8,693 nt of DNA, taken from assembly GCA_027074135.1 (NCBI GenBank), contig JALTDM010000171.1:1-8693 (forward strand), written 5' to 3'. The notes under the pieces were generated by a model. That model made no database searches. It was not told where the DNA came from and saw nothing but the letters and a program-made list of their open reading frames with translations. Position numbers and translations under genes: made by a program. The stretch is from Bacteroidales bacterium. GTDB taxonomy: Bacteria; Bacteroidota; Bacteroidia; Bacteroidales; JALTDM01. Of the stretch, positions 1-6,864 are shown piece by piece; the stretch's first letter is position 1; every line of letters starts with the position of its first letter.

Positions 1-429
1 AAGCAGTACAAAGCATTCCAGCTATTACTTTTAATAATTTTATTGGGAGTATTAGTTTGGTATGTTACGGCTCCAGATATTGTGCAATATGATAACAAAG
101 AAACGGTAATCGGTGTTTTTGTTTTTTATTTGGTGGCAGAATATATTTTATACTTAAGAAAATATTACTTGCTTTCATACAGTGATGAAAATGGAAGAAT
201 TGAATTTGAATATTCAAATAAAAAGGAAAAAATTTCATTTACCCATGAAAATCTTGACAGATATGAAATAAGAAATTCCGGTTTGAGAAAAGAACTAGTA
301 CTTTTTGAAAAAATTAAAGACGAAATTAAAGAACATATTCCCATTAGTCTTTCAGGGTTTACAAAAATGGACATTAAAGACCTAATAGAATCTTTAGATA
401 AAGTTATAGAAAAGAATAAAAAACAGTAA
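1..429 (+). CDS. Small two-helix membrane protein, 5' partial, function unknown
   Basis: The reading frame is open from base 1, so the gene very probably starts upstream of the window. A TTG at 43 is the first possible start inside the window, but it would cut into the first membrane helix. The 142 visible codons encode two hydrophobic segments (about residues 6-22 and 36-53 of the visible part). A charged, probably cytoplasmic tail of about 85 residues follows, with alternating strands and a C-terminal amphipathic helix rich in Lys, Asp and Glu. Two helices followed by a small beta-rich tail and a final helix recall bacterial PH-like (YcxB-type) membrane proteins. That comparison is by architecture only; I do not recognise a family motif. 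The TAA stop lies 3 nt before the ATG of the next gene, so the two may be co-transcribed. The protein family is not identified. Confidence 0.75.
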   Translation, partial: KQYKAFQLLLLIILLGVLVWYVTAPDIVQYDNKETVIGVFVFYLVAEYILYLRKYYLLSYSDENGRIEFEYSNKKEKISFTHENLDRYEIRNSGLRKELVLFEKIKDEIKEHIPISLSGFTKMDIKDLIESLDKVIEKNKKQ

Positions 430-432
430 GTT

Positions 433-2280
433 ATGAAAAAATTTACAATTTTATTAATTGCTGTGCTTTTAGGATAGATAGTTAAAGCACAAGTAAACGA
501 AAATTTTGACTCGTACACTGCCGGACAGCCTTTTGCTCAACAAGCTGGCAGTCCTTGGACAACATGGAGTAACGCACCCGGAGGCTCTGAAGATCCTCTT
601 GTTAATAATACTTATGCAAACTCAACACCAAATAGTGTTCTAATAGCAAACAACAACGATTTAGTTTTAAATGTAAATGATATAACAACAGGCAGAACCA
701 AGTTGACTTTTATGGCATACATTGAAAATGGTAAAATCGGGTATTTCAATGCTCTTCAAGATTTTGCCGGAAGCAATAGTGTATGGGGGTTTCAAGTTTA
801 TTTCCGTTCGGGAGGACAAGGTTCTATTGATGCCAATGGTGCAGAATCTGCCACATTTACATTTCCTTATGACACTTGGTTCCCTGTTGAACTTTATGTA
901 GATTTAGACCAAGATTTGGCAACATTCGTTGTAAATAATTCAGAAGTTTATTCATGGAAATGGAGTGAAGGAACCAATGGCGGCAATAATAATCTTAAAC
1001 TTGATGCATTCGACTTTTTCGGATGGACAGGAGATAACAATAATGAAATATCCGGTTTTTATATGGATGATTTGGTTTTTGACCCTTCGCTTTCAACTTT
1101 GGATGCTCCATTAAACCTAACAGCAACATTAAACAATAAAGATGTGGATTTAACTTGGGAAGCACCTGCCAATGCACCTGCCAGTTATGCTGTTTTTAGA
1201 AATGGAATAGAAATAGCAAATAACATAACCGGAACTTCTTACACTGACCAAAATGTTTATCCCGGCGATTATGTGTATGTAGTAAGAGGTTATTATGACG
1301 GACAAGGATATTCTTTGGCATCCAATGAAGCTAGTGTAAATATACCGGGCGGTGTTGACAGGGATTATGTTCTAGTAGAAGACTTTACCGAAGTAAATTG
1401 TTATTATTGTCCCGGTGCAGCAATGGGAATAGATGATATGGTTGCAAACAACGATAAAATAGCACCGATAGCATATCATACACAATGGCAAGGTAGTGAT
1501 GAATTCTATATCCCTGTAGTTGATACAAGAGTAAATTATTATGGAGTAACGGGAACTCCAACTGTTGAAATGGATGGAAGTTTTCATGAATGGGTAGGAG
1601 GAAATCATACTCAAAGTTTATACAGTGCTTATCAACCTTCTTATGAAGAACGAATTGCTCATAAGTCCCTATACACGATTACTCCAGAAGTAGTGTCAAA
1701 CGGCAACAATGAGTATACTGTAAATGTGAAAATAAACCAATTCTCCGACTACTTCCCCGGAAATAAATCTCTTTTTGTCGCTATTACCGAAACCGATATA
1801 CCCAGAAGTTGGCAAGGATTAACAAAAGTAAACTTTGCTCTTAGGAAAATGATACCGGGTAGCACGGGAGAAACAGTTTCTTTTTCAAGTGCCGAAGATT
1901 CCGCAGAATTCTCGTATAACTTCACAGCCGACTCTACTTGGAATCTTGCAAATTGCGATGTTGTTATCTTCTTGCAAGATAACGGTACTAAAGAAGTTTT
2001 GCAAACTACCAAGTTAGCTTTACCTGTTACTAATGCAGTAAGTTATAAAGACGAAAACGATTTCAGAATTTATCCAAATCCTGCTGAAAATGAATTTGTT
2101 ATTACAAATGCTGGCGGTTACACATACAAAATATCAAACTTGGTTGGAGTTAAGGTAAAAGAAGGGAAAGTAAAATCCAACCTTCAATTAGTTAATATCA
2201 AAGACCTTAAACCGGGTGTTTATTTTGTAGAACTGTCTAAAGACAATGAATCATATACAATTAAATTATTGAAAAAATAA
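433..2280 (+). CDS. T9SS-sorted Omp28-like thioredoxin-fold protein with Fn3 domain; in-frame TAG in signal peptide
   Basis: The frame from ATG 433 gives a classic signal peptide (MKKFTILLIAVLLG, stop, IVKAQ), interrupted by TAG at codon 15. Past that codon it is open for 600 codons. Numbering from 433: residues 21-222 look like a jelly-roll/LamG-type beta region (FDSYTAG start); 224-305 is a fibronectin type III domain (PLNLTAT, VDLTWEAP, Y-x-V-x-R-NG); 309-535 matches Omp28-type thioredoxin folds, with CYYC at 323-326 and a GTPT cis-proline loop near 376. Residues 542-615 are a type A T9SS C-terminal sorting domain (FRIYPNPAENEF, LKPGVYFVEL, final KLLKK). The family is exported by Sec, crosses the outer membrane through T9SS, and is anchored or released at the surface. 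A redox or adhesion role is inference. The first ATG after the TAG is 703; starting there would remove the signal peptide and part of the first domain. The gene is therefore a recent nonsense mutant, a sequencing error, or read through. Confidence 0.8.
475..477 (+). other. In-frame amber codon inside the signal peptide
   Basis: TAG occupies codon 15 of the frame beginning at 433, between LLIAVLLG and IVKAQ. The residues on both sides make a normal hydrophobic core and AxQ-like cleavage region, so this is a single-codon lesion in an otherwise intact signal peptide. A one-base change from TTG (Leu), TCG (Ser) or TGG (Trp) would produce it. No other complete gene in the window uses TAG as its stop. 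Confidence 0.85.
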
Positions 2281-2299
2281 TACGTTAAAACTCTAAAAT

Positions 2300-2340
2300 A
2301 AAGGGCGTCTTCCTTAATTGGGAGATGCCTTTTGTTTTTT
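2300..2340 (+). terminator. Rho-independent terminator after the T9SS protein gene
   Basis: The left arm 2300-2313 pairs with the right arm 2320-2333 over 14 positions around a six-base TTAATT loop, and a T-rich tail runs to 2340. Three of the pairs are G-U. They pair only in the RNA copied in the + direction (the complementary strand would have A-C mismatches), which supports a unidirectional terminator for the upstream gene. Confidence 0.85.
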
Positions 2341-2376
2341 ATACCGGTTAAAATAATATTATTGGAAAAAATAAGT

Positions 2377-2384
2377 TACTTTTG
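2377..2384 (+). promoter_or_regulatory. Bacteroidota-type -7 box (TACTTTTG) for enolase
   Basis: TACTTTTG matches the Bacteroidota -7 consensus TAnnTTTG at every fixed position and lies 28 nt before the enolase ATG, just after the upstream terminator. A convincing -33 TTG is missing: the nearest, at 2362-2364, leaves only 12 nt to the -7 box. The predicted leader is about 20-25 nt and A-rich, with no Shine-Dalgarno sequence, as is common in this phylum. Confidence 0.55.
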
Positions 2385-2412
2385 TTAATGTTTAACTAAA
2401 AAATTTAAAAAA

Positions 2413-3696
2413 ATGGGAAGAATAGCAAAAATTCAAGCAAGACAAATCCTTGATTCAAGAGGGAATCCTACTATAGAAGTTGATGTAATGACAGACAGAG
2501 GAGTTATTGGACGTGCAGCAATACCGTCAGGCGCCTCTACAGGAAAACATGAAGCCATTGAACTCAGAGATAATGACCCTGGTAAATTCGGTGGGAAAGG
2601 TGTTTTAAAAGCAGTTTATAATGTGAATAACATTATAGACAAAGAGTTGCAAGGTGCATACGTTTTTAACCAAAGAGATATTGATGAGGCTCTTTTGAAA
2701 TTGGACGGAACAGAAAACAAATCAAATCTTGGGGCAAATGCGATACTAGGTGTTTCTCTTGCTGTGGCAAGGGCTGCATCCATTTCATCCGGACAGCCGT
2801 TATTCCGATATATAGGAGGAATACGTGCAAATTTACTTCCTATTCCAATGATGAATATTCTAAACGGGGGTGTACACGCAGACAATAAGGTTGATTTTCA
2901 AGAATACCTGATTATGCCGGTAAATACAACAAAATTTTCGGAAGCCCTACGAATGGGTTCTGAAGTTTTCCATTCTCTAAAATCAGTACTTAAAGAAAAA
3001 GGATATTCTACTAATGTAGGTGACGAAGGCGGTTTTGCTCCTAATTTGAAATCTAATGAAGAAGCTATTGAATTAATTTTATTGGCAATAAAAAAAGCCG
3101 GATATAATCCTGAAAAAGATATCTTCTTAGCTTTTGACGCCGCTGCTTCTGAGTTTTATGATGAAGAAAAGAAAGTTTATCGTTTATCTACCGGCGAAGA
3201 ACTTACAGCAGATGATTTGATAAAATTATATCAAAAACTTGTTAAAAAATATCCAATTGTTTCAATTGAAGACGGACTTGCCGAAGATGACTGGGATAAT
3301 TGGGTTAAACTTACTCAGACTTTTGGAGATAAAATACAACTGGTTGGCGATGATATTTTCGTAACAAATCCGACCAGACTTGCAAAAGGTCTTGAAATGG
3401 GAGTGGCAAATTCAATTCTCATTAAACTAAACCAAATAGGAACATTAACAGAAACTATTGATGTTGTGGAAATGGCAGCTGAAAGTGGATTTACTAATGT
3501 AATAAGCCATCGATCCGGAGAAACGGAAGATACAACTATCGCAGATTTGGCAGTTGCTCTCAACACAGGTTTAATTAAAACAGGTTCAGCATCTAGAGGT
3601 GAAAGGATTGCTAAATACAACCAACTTATCAGAATCGAAGAAATGCTTGGTAATTCAGGCTTTTATTACGGTAATCAATTCCCGTTTTTGAGATAA
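2413..3696 (+). CDS. eno: Enolase (phosphopyruvate hydratase)
   Basis: This cytoplasmic glycolytic enzyme interconverts 2-phosphoglycerate and phosphoenolpyruvate with Mg2+. At 427 residues it has the normal bacterial length and looks complete. The N-terminal domain has ILDSRGNPTIEVDV (12-25) and the mobile loop SGASTGKHEAIELRD (39-53). The TIM-barrel domain has NGGVHADN (His155), DFQEY (Glu164) and DEGGFAP (catalytic acid/base Glu205). The metal ligands are Asp242, Glu286 (SIEDGL) and Asp313 (VGDDIF). Catalytic Lys338 lies in ILIKLNQIGTLTET, the signature block; SHRSGETED (365-373) and Lys389 follow. Every known catalytic residue is present. The ATG at 2413 is clear, because the family's start (RIAKIQARQILDSRG) follows at once. 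The gene lies between two intrinsic terminators with its own -7 box, so it is probably transcribed alone. Confidence 0.98.
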   Translation: MGRIAKIQARQILDSRGNPTIEVDVMTDRGVIGRAAIPSGASTGKHEAIELRDNDPGKFGGKGVLKAVYNVNNIIDKELQGAYVFNQRDIDEALLKLDGTENKSNLGANAILGVSLAVARAASISSGQPLFRYIGGIRANLLPIPMMNILNGGVHADNKVDFQEYLIMPVNTTKFSEALRMGSEVFHSLKSVLKEKGYSTNVGDEGGFAPNLKSNEEAIELILLAIKKAGYNPEKDIFLAFDAAASEFYDEEKKVYRLSTGEELTADDLIKLYQKLVKKYPIVSIEDGLAEDDWDNWVKLTQTFGDKIQLVGDDIFVTNPTRLAKGLEMGVANSILIKLNQIGTLTETIDVVEMAAESGFTNVISHRSGETEDTTIADLAVALNTGLIKTGSASRGERIAKYNQLIRIEEMLGNSGFYYGNQFPFLR

Positions 3697-3705
3697 TTTT
3701 TTAAT

Positions 3706-3733
3706 AAAAAGAGGCTCTTGCAGCCTCTTTTTT
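3706..3733 (+). terminator. Rho-independent terminator after enolase
   Basis: A perfect 11-bp stem pairs 3706-3716 (AAAAAGAGGCT) with 3722-3732 (AGCCTCTTTTT) around a five-base CTTGC loop, ending in a run of six T (3728-3733). It begins 9 nt after the enolase stop. Because the arms carry A-run and T-run, it could also work on the opposite strand, although no minus-strand gene is seen that would use it. Confidence 0.9.
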
Positions 3734-3746
3734 AGTTTTATTGCCA

Positions 3747-5000
3747 ATGAGAATTATTTTACGGCAAATAAAAGAAAGTTTTGTTTATGCAATTTCTTCA
3801 TTGGTAACAAATAAATTAAGAACTTTACTTTCTCTTCTGGGAATTACTATTGGAATTTTTGTAATAGTTTCTATTTTTTCAGTTATAGATTCCCTGCAAA
3901 GTTTTATTACCGAAAATTTGGGTAATTTGGGCGATGATGTAATTTATGTTCAAAAATGGCCTTGGGTAACAGACGGCAGAAACTTCCCTTGGTGGAAATA
4001 TATAAATAGACCTACTCCTACATACAAAGAATACAAAGAATTGAAAAACAGTTTAAAAAATGCTTCTGCCGTAGCTTTTATTTCACTTTCTCCACAAAAT
4101 ATTAAGAGTAAAAAAAACTCATTAAACTCTATTACAACTGTTGCAACAACATTTTCATTTAACAAAATAAACAAATATGATATTATAAAAGGCAGATATT
4201 TTACAAAACAAGAAACACGCTATGGCAAAAATGTAGCAATATTGGGAAATGAAATTTCAAAATCTTTATTTGGAAACAAAAATTCCGTAGGCAGATATAT
4301 TAAAATATCAGGCATAAAATACAAAATAATAGGATTACTTAGAAAACAGGGTATAAATATGGGATTTGATGTAGATCATTTTGTCCTCATCCCTGTTACT
4401 TCGGCATACCGAATTATGGATATAAATAATGAAGCATCGCAACCATACATAACGGTAAAGTGCAAAAAAAATATTGATATTTCTAAATTGAAACTCGAAC
4501 TAAAACGGAAATTGCGAAAAATAAGGCATCTGCCACCCAATGCCGATGATAATTTTGCTCTGAACCAAACAAGTCTGATAACAAACGGAATAAAAGGATT
4601 TTTCAAAACTTTAAATTCGGCGGGACTGATAATCGGTATTTTTTCTATTCTGATTGGCGGTTTCGGTATTGCAAATATTATGTTCGTGTCTGTAAAAGAA
4701 AGAACAAAAATAATAGGCATTCAAAAAGCTCTCGGTGCAAAAAATTATTTCATACTTCTGCAATTTTTATTTGAATCGTCCATTCTTTCAGCTATTGGCG
4801 GAATTATAGGACTGGTTTTTATTTACATTGGATTTTTCATTATAAATCATACTATTGATTTTATCGATTTTCATTTAAGTGTAACAAATATAATTGAAGG
4901 GTTGGTTATTTCTGTAGTTATCGGTTTATTAGCAGGATTTGTGCCTGCAAAGACAGCATCTGAATTAGTTCCCGTAGAAGCAATTAACAGTGTTTTTTAA
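3747..5000 (+). CDS. MacB/FtsX-type ABC transporter permease
   Basis: This 417-residue inner-membrane protein has the MacB permease layout. A cytoplasmic N-terminal amphipathic stretch (RQIKESFVYAISSLVTNKLRT) leads into TM1 (about 27-47, LLSLLGITIGIFVIVSIF). A large periplasmic domain follows (about 48-290, MacB_PCD-like). The C-terminal FtsX domain has TM2 (293-315), TM3 (335-365) and TM4 (384-400). The family coupling motif GIQKALGA lies in the loop after TM2, and the ending FVPAKTASELVPVEAI matches the usual PA-x-x-A-x-x-L-x-PVEAL. Such permeases work as dimers with a separate ATPase and move lipoproteins, peptides or drugs, or act as mechanotransmission devices. No ATPase gene is adjacent, so substrate and partner are unknown. 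ATG 3747 is chosen over TTG 3741 because it gives the usual MRxxLRQ start. The ATG lies 13 nt after the enolase terminator. Confidence 0.93.
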   Translation: MRIILRQIKESFVYAISSLVTNKLRTLLSLLGITIGIFVIVSIFSVIDSLQSFITENLGNLGDDVIYVQKWPWVTDGRNFPWWKYINRPTPTYKEYKELKNSLKNASAVAFISLSPQNIKSKKNSLNSITTVATTFSFNKINKYDIIKGRYFTKQETRYGKNVAILGNEISKSLFGNKNSVGRYIKISGIKYKIIGLLRKQGINMGFDVDHFVLIPVTSAYRIMDINNEASQPYITVKCKKNIDISKLKLELKRKLRKIRHLPPNADDNFALNQTSLITNGIKGFFKTLNSAGLIIGIFSILIGGFGIANIMFVSVKERTKIIGIQKALGAKNYFILLQFLFESSILSAIGGIIGLVFIYIGFFIINHTIDFIDFHLSVTNIIEGLVISVVIGLLAGFVPAKTASELVPVEAINSVF

Positions 5001-5001
5001 C

Positions 5002-5028
5002 TTGGAAAAGGAAAAAAAGGTAATTTTG
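5002..5028 (+). promoter_or_regulatory. Putative Bacteroidota-type promoter for the alpha/beta hydrolase
   Basis: TAATTTTG at 5021-5028 is a full match to the TAnnTTTG -7 consensus, 18 nt before the hydrolase ATG. A TTG at 5002-5004 is a possible -33 element, with a 16-nt spacer that is slightly short of the usual 17-23. The predicted leader is very short (about 10-15 nt). The element lies just after the permease stop, so the hydrolase could be transcribed from here, with or without readthrough from upstream. Confidence 0.5.
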
Positions 5029-5046
5029 TAATTAAAATTAAAAGCA

Positions 5047-5847
5047 ATGACAGGTTTTATTGAAATAGAAGGCAGCAAAATTCATTATAAGCTGGAAGGT
5101 AGTGGTAGAAAGGTTGTTGTATTGGTGCACGGCTTTCCCGAATCTATTGAAAACTGGAGCGGTTTTGAAACTTTGTTTGCACAAGAATACACCACTATAA
5201 GCATTGACCTTCCGGGATTCGGCAAAAGTGATATGATTTCGGAAGTTCACACTATGGAATTATTCGCTGATGTAGTATATGAAGTGGTGAGCAAGCTGAC
5301 AAAAGAAAAAATTTTGTTCATTGGGCATTCTATGGGCGGGTATATCGGACTGGAATTTGCAAAAAAATACAAAGATTCGCTTAGCGGGCTCGTATTGCTA
5401 AATTCTCACGCCAAAGAAGACCCTCCTGAAAAAAAAGAAGGCAGACTGCGACAAGTTGAAATACTAAAAAGAGGTAAAAAAACTGCACTGATGAAAGATC
5501 TTATTCCTCTGATGTTTGCCGAAGAAAACGAAAAAAAATATAAAGGCATTATTGATAAATTTATTGAGATTGCCATAAATACCAAAACAGAAGGTATAAT
5601 TGCTGCTTTGCTTGGTATGAGGTTAAGAAAGGACAATATGGATTTTGTTCACAAAGCAGATTTTCCGCTTTTGGTTTTGGCAGGTGACAAAGACAGGCTG
5701 ATTCCACTTGAAGTTGTCAATGAACACATTTCACCGGATAATGAAAATGTAAAAGTTGAAATTCTGAAAAATGTAGGTCACGCCTCATTTATAGAAGCAC
5801 CTGATTTGGCGTTTGAAACGATAAAGAAAACAATGATAAATGATTAA
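5047..5847 (+). CDS. Alpha/beta-fold hydrolase, probable serine esterase or lipase-like
   Basis: The 266-residue protein has the complete catalytic set of the alpha/beta hydrolase family. An oxyanion-hole HGF follows the first core strand (VVVLVHGFPES, His28-Gly29). The strand-loop motif SIDLPGFGKSD follows at 52-62. The nucleophile elbow is GHSMGG, with Ser95. The acid lies in LAGDKDRLIP (probably Asp216), and the base is His245 in NVGHASFIEAP. The helical cap region (about 125-195) is Lys- and Glu-rich. No signal peptide is seen, so it is probably cytoplasmic. The family includes esterases, haloalkane dehalogenases, epoxide hydrolases and C-C bond hydrolases. The residue after the first HG-F-P-E block is not enough to choose between them, so the substrate is unknown. 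The gene ends in tandem stops, TAA then TAG (5845-5850), and has a -7 box just upstream. Confidence 0.93.
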   Translation: MTGFIEIEGSKIHYKLEGSGRKVVVLVHGFPESIENWSGFETLFAQEYTTISIDLPGFGKSDMISEVHTMELFADVVYEVVSKLTKEKILFIGHSMGGYIGLEFAKKYKDSLSGLVLLNSHAKEDPPEKKEGRLRQVEILKRGKKTALMKDLIPLMFAEENEKKYKGIIDKFIEIAINTKTEGIIAALLGMRLRKDNMDFVHKADFPLLVLAGDKDRLIPLEVVNEHISPDNENVKVEILKNVGHASFIEAPDLAFETIKKTMIND

Positions 5848-5859
5848 TAGTTTAATTTG

Positions 5860-5878
5860 CTAATGTATTAGTTATAAT
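5860..5878 (+). repeat. Short repeat before the lipoprotein gene (upstream copy)
   Basis: CTAATGTATTAGTTATAAT includes an inverted repeat, CTAAT (5860-5864) and ATTAG (5867-5871). Bases 5864-5878 match 6752-6766 after the gene at 14 of 15 positions, and CTAATGTAT (5860-5868) recurs at 6733-6741. The copy ends 8 nt before the ATG, so it also occupies the promoter or leader position. No good TAnnTTTG box is seen for this gene. Confidence 0.4.
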
Positions 5879-5886
5879 AAAGATAA

Positions 5887-6717
5887 ATGAAAATCATAGA
5901 CATTAAAGGGATACTGATAATTATAGTAGTTTTATTATTTTTTAATCTTTTATCGTCTTGTGAAACCAATAGACAAGAAAAAACAATGGCTATTATAAAT
6001 AAATTTAAACTAGTTGAAACACAATATAGAAATTTGAAACTCAAATTGGAAGCCTTAAAATATCAAGCAACTGGAAATGATAGTGTGAAAATTATTGAAA
6101 TAGAAAAACAATTAACAGAAAAAGAAATCACTAAAAGATTAGTTAGTGCGTTTAATGAAGAATTTAGTGATAAAGAAATTAATGACATTTATGAATTTAT
6201 TCAGACAAGTGCTTTTGATAAATTCTTTAATTCTAGAGAAACTTATCAAGTTTTTGCTTCTAAATTTAACGATATAGATGAAGAAATAAAAACTTTAACT
6301 CAAAATTTCAGTAAAACCGCTAAAAAACCAACAAATAAATTTAAACCAATATCGGTTGATAGAGCAGATGGTTTTTATGAAACAGTCAATTATTCTTTTT
6401 CAACAGATGACAAGGATATTAAATTGAAAAATAAACCATCTTTGACATTAAAAGACATTCTTGAAGTGAAGAAGGTTTATAGCCGCAACAATGAAAATAG
6501 ACCGGAAATTAGTATCATATTTACAAAAGAAGGAGCACAAAAATTTTATTTGCTAACAAAAGAAAATATTGGAAAACCAATCGCAATAGTAATAGATAAG
6601 CAAATTGTTTCATTACCTACTGTAAATTTTGAGATTATGGACGGAAAAGTTAATATAAGTGGCAACTTTTCAGAAAAAGAGATAGATAAAATGATTCAGA
6701 AATTAAAAAATAAATAA
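5887..6717 (+). CDS. Lipoprotein with a C-terminal SecD P1 head-like domain
   Basis: The 276-residue product starts with a lipoprotein signal: a hydrophobic stretch (8-22) and lipobox LSSC with Cys25 as the lipidated residue. No clear acidic surface-export signal follows the cysteine (CETNRQEK). Residues about 33-140 are helical and charged; the stretch ITKRLVSAFNEEFSDKEI with YEFIQTSAFDKFF recalls DUF2059-type helical domains. Residues about 185-276 resemble the periplasmic P1 head of SecD/SecDF: FTKEGAQKFYLLTKENIGK, then PIAIVIDKQIVSLPTV, then GKVNISGNFSEKEID match the family order of GA-x-x-F, T-x-x-N-x-G, AI-x-D, S-x-P, and I-x-G-x-F-x-x-E. In SecD this domain helps late steps of protein export, but here there are no SecD membrane helices, so a direct translocase role is not implied. 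The gene is very AT-rich with many AAA, AAT and ATA codons. It is 39 nt after the hydrolase. Confidence 0.8.
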   Translation: MKIIDIKGILIIIVVLLFFNLLSSCETNRQEKTMAIINKFKLVETQYRNLKLKLEALKYQATGNDSVKIIEIEKQLTEKEITKRLVSAFNEEFSDKEINDIYEFIQTSAFDKFFNSRETYQVFASKFNDIDEEIKTLTQNFSKTAKKPTNKFKPISVDRADGFYETVNYSFSTDDKDIKLKNKPSLTLKDILEVKKVYSRNNENRPEISIIFTKEGAQKFYLLTKENIGKPIAIVIDKQIVSLPTVNFEIMDGKVNISGNFSEKEIDKMIQKLKNK

Positions 6718-6732
6718 TAAAACTATGGCTAA

Positions 6733-6766
6733 CTAATGTATATGGTTTATGTGTATTAGGTATAAT
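6733..6766 (+). repeat. Repeat after the lipoprotein gene (downstream copy) with a potential hairpin
   Basis: Bases 6752-6766 (TGTATTAGGTATAAT) repeat 5864-5878 with one mismatch, and 6733-6741 repeats 5860-5868. Here the two halves are separated by extra bases. In the + strand RNA, 6733-6742 can pair with 6750-6759 over 10 bp (three G-U) around a seven-base loop. No T tract follows at once, so it is a poor intrinsic terminator, although a T7 run occurs about 20 nt later. Confidence 0.4.
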
Positions 6767-6833
6767 TTAATATATCATTTTTTTGAATTTTTGAATGTTC
6801 TTTAAATTTACAATCAGCCACCTTAATCCTCAT

Positions 6834-6864
6834 TCAAGGGAAGAAACAATATTTCTCACCTTGA
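6834..6864. repeat. Inverted repeat / hairpin upstream of the DPP IV-type gene
   Basis: The outer arms TCAAGG (6834-6839) and CCTTGA (6859-6864), and the inner arms AGAAA (6842-6846) and TTTCT (6852-6856), pair perfectly. A symmetrical two-by-two internal loop separates them, and the apical loop is CAATA. That is 11 pairs within 31 nt, ending 30 nt before the peptidase ATG. No T tract follows, so it does not look like an intrinsic terminator. It may be a leader structure or part of a dispersed palindromic repeat. Confidence 0.55.

Noticed and set aside
43..429. TTG 43 as a genuine start of the first gene
   Set aside because: The frame stays open to base 1, and this start would cut the first transmembrane helix. 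A start upstream of the window is more likely.
165..518. Minus-strand open frame of about 117 codons
   Set aside because: It lies opposite the membrane protein and signal-peptide region and has no promoter or recognisable domain. It is best explained as antisense to AT-rich coding sequence.
703..2280. ATG 703 as the true start of the secreted protein
   Set aside because: In-frame sequence from 433 gives a signal peptide ending in KAQ and the beginning of the first beta domain. Starting at 703 would leave a T9SS cargo with no export signal.
433..2280. TAG reassigned to an amino acid in this organism
   Set aside because: There is only one in-frame TAG in about 8 kb of coding sequence, and TAG appears as a tandem backup stop after the hydrolase gene. 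A mutation or base-call error is simpler.
6733..6785. Hairpin plus T run as an intrinsic terminator for the lipoprotein gene
   Set aside because: The stem is weak and AU/GU-rich, and the T run begins about 20 nt after the stem instead of directly behind it.
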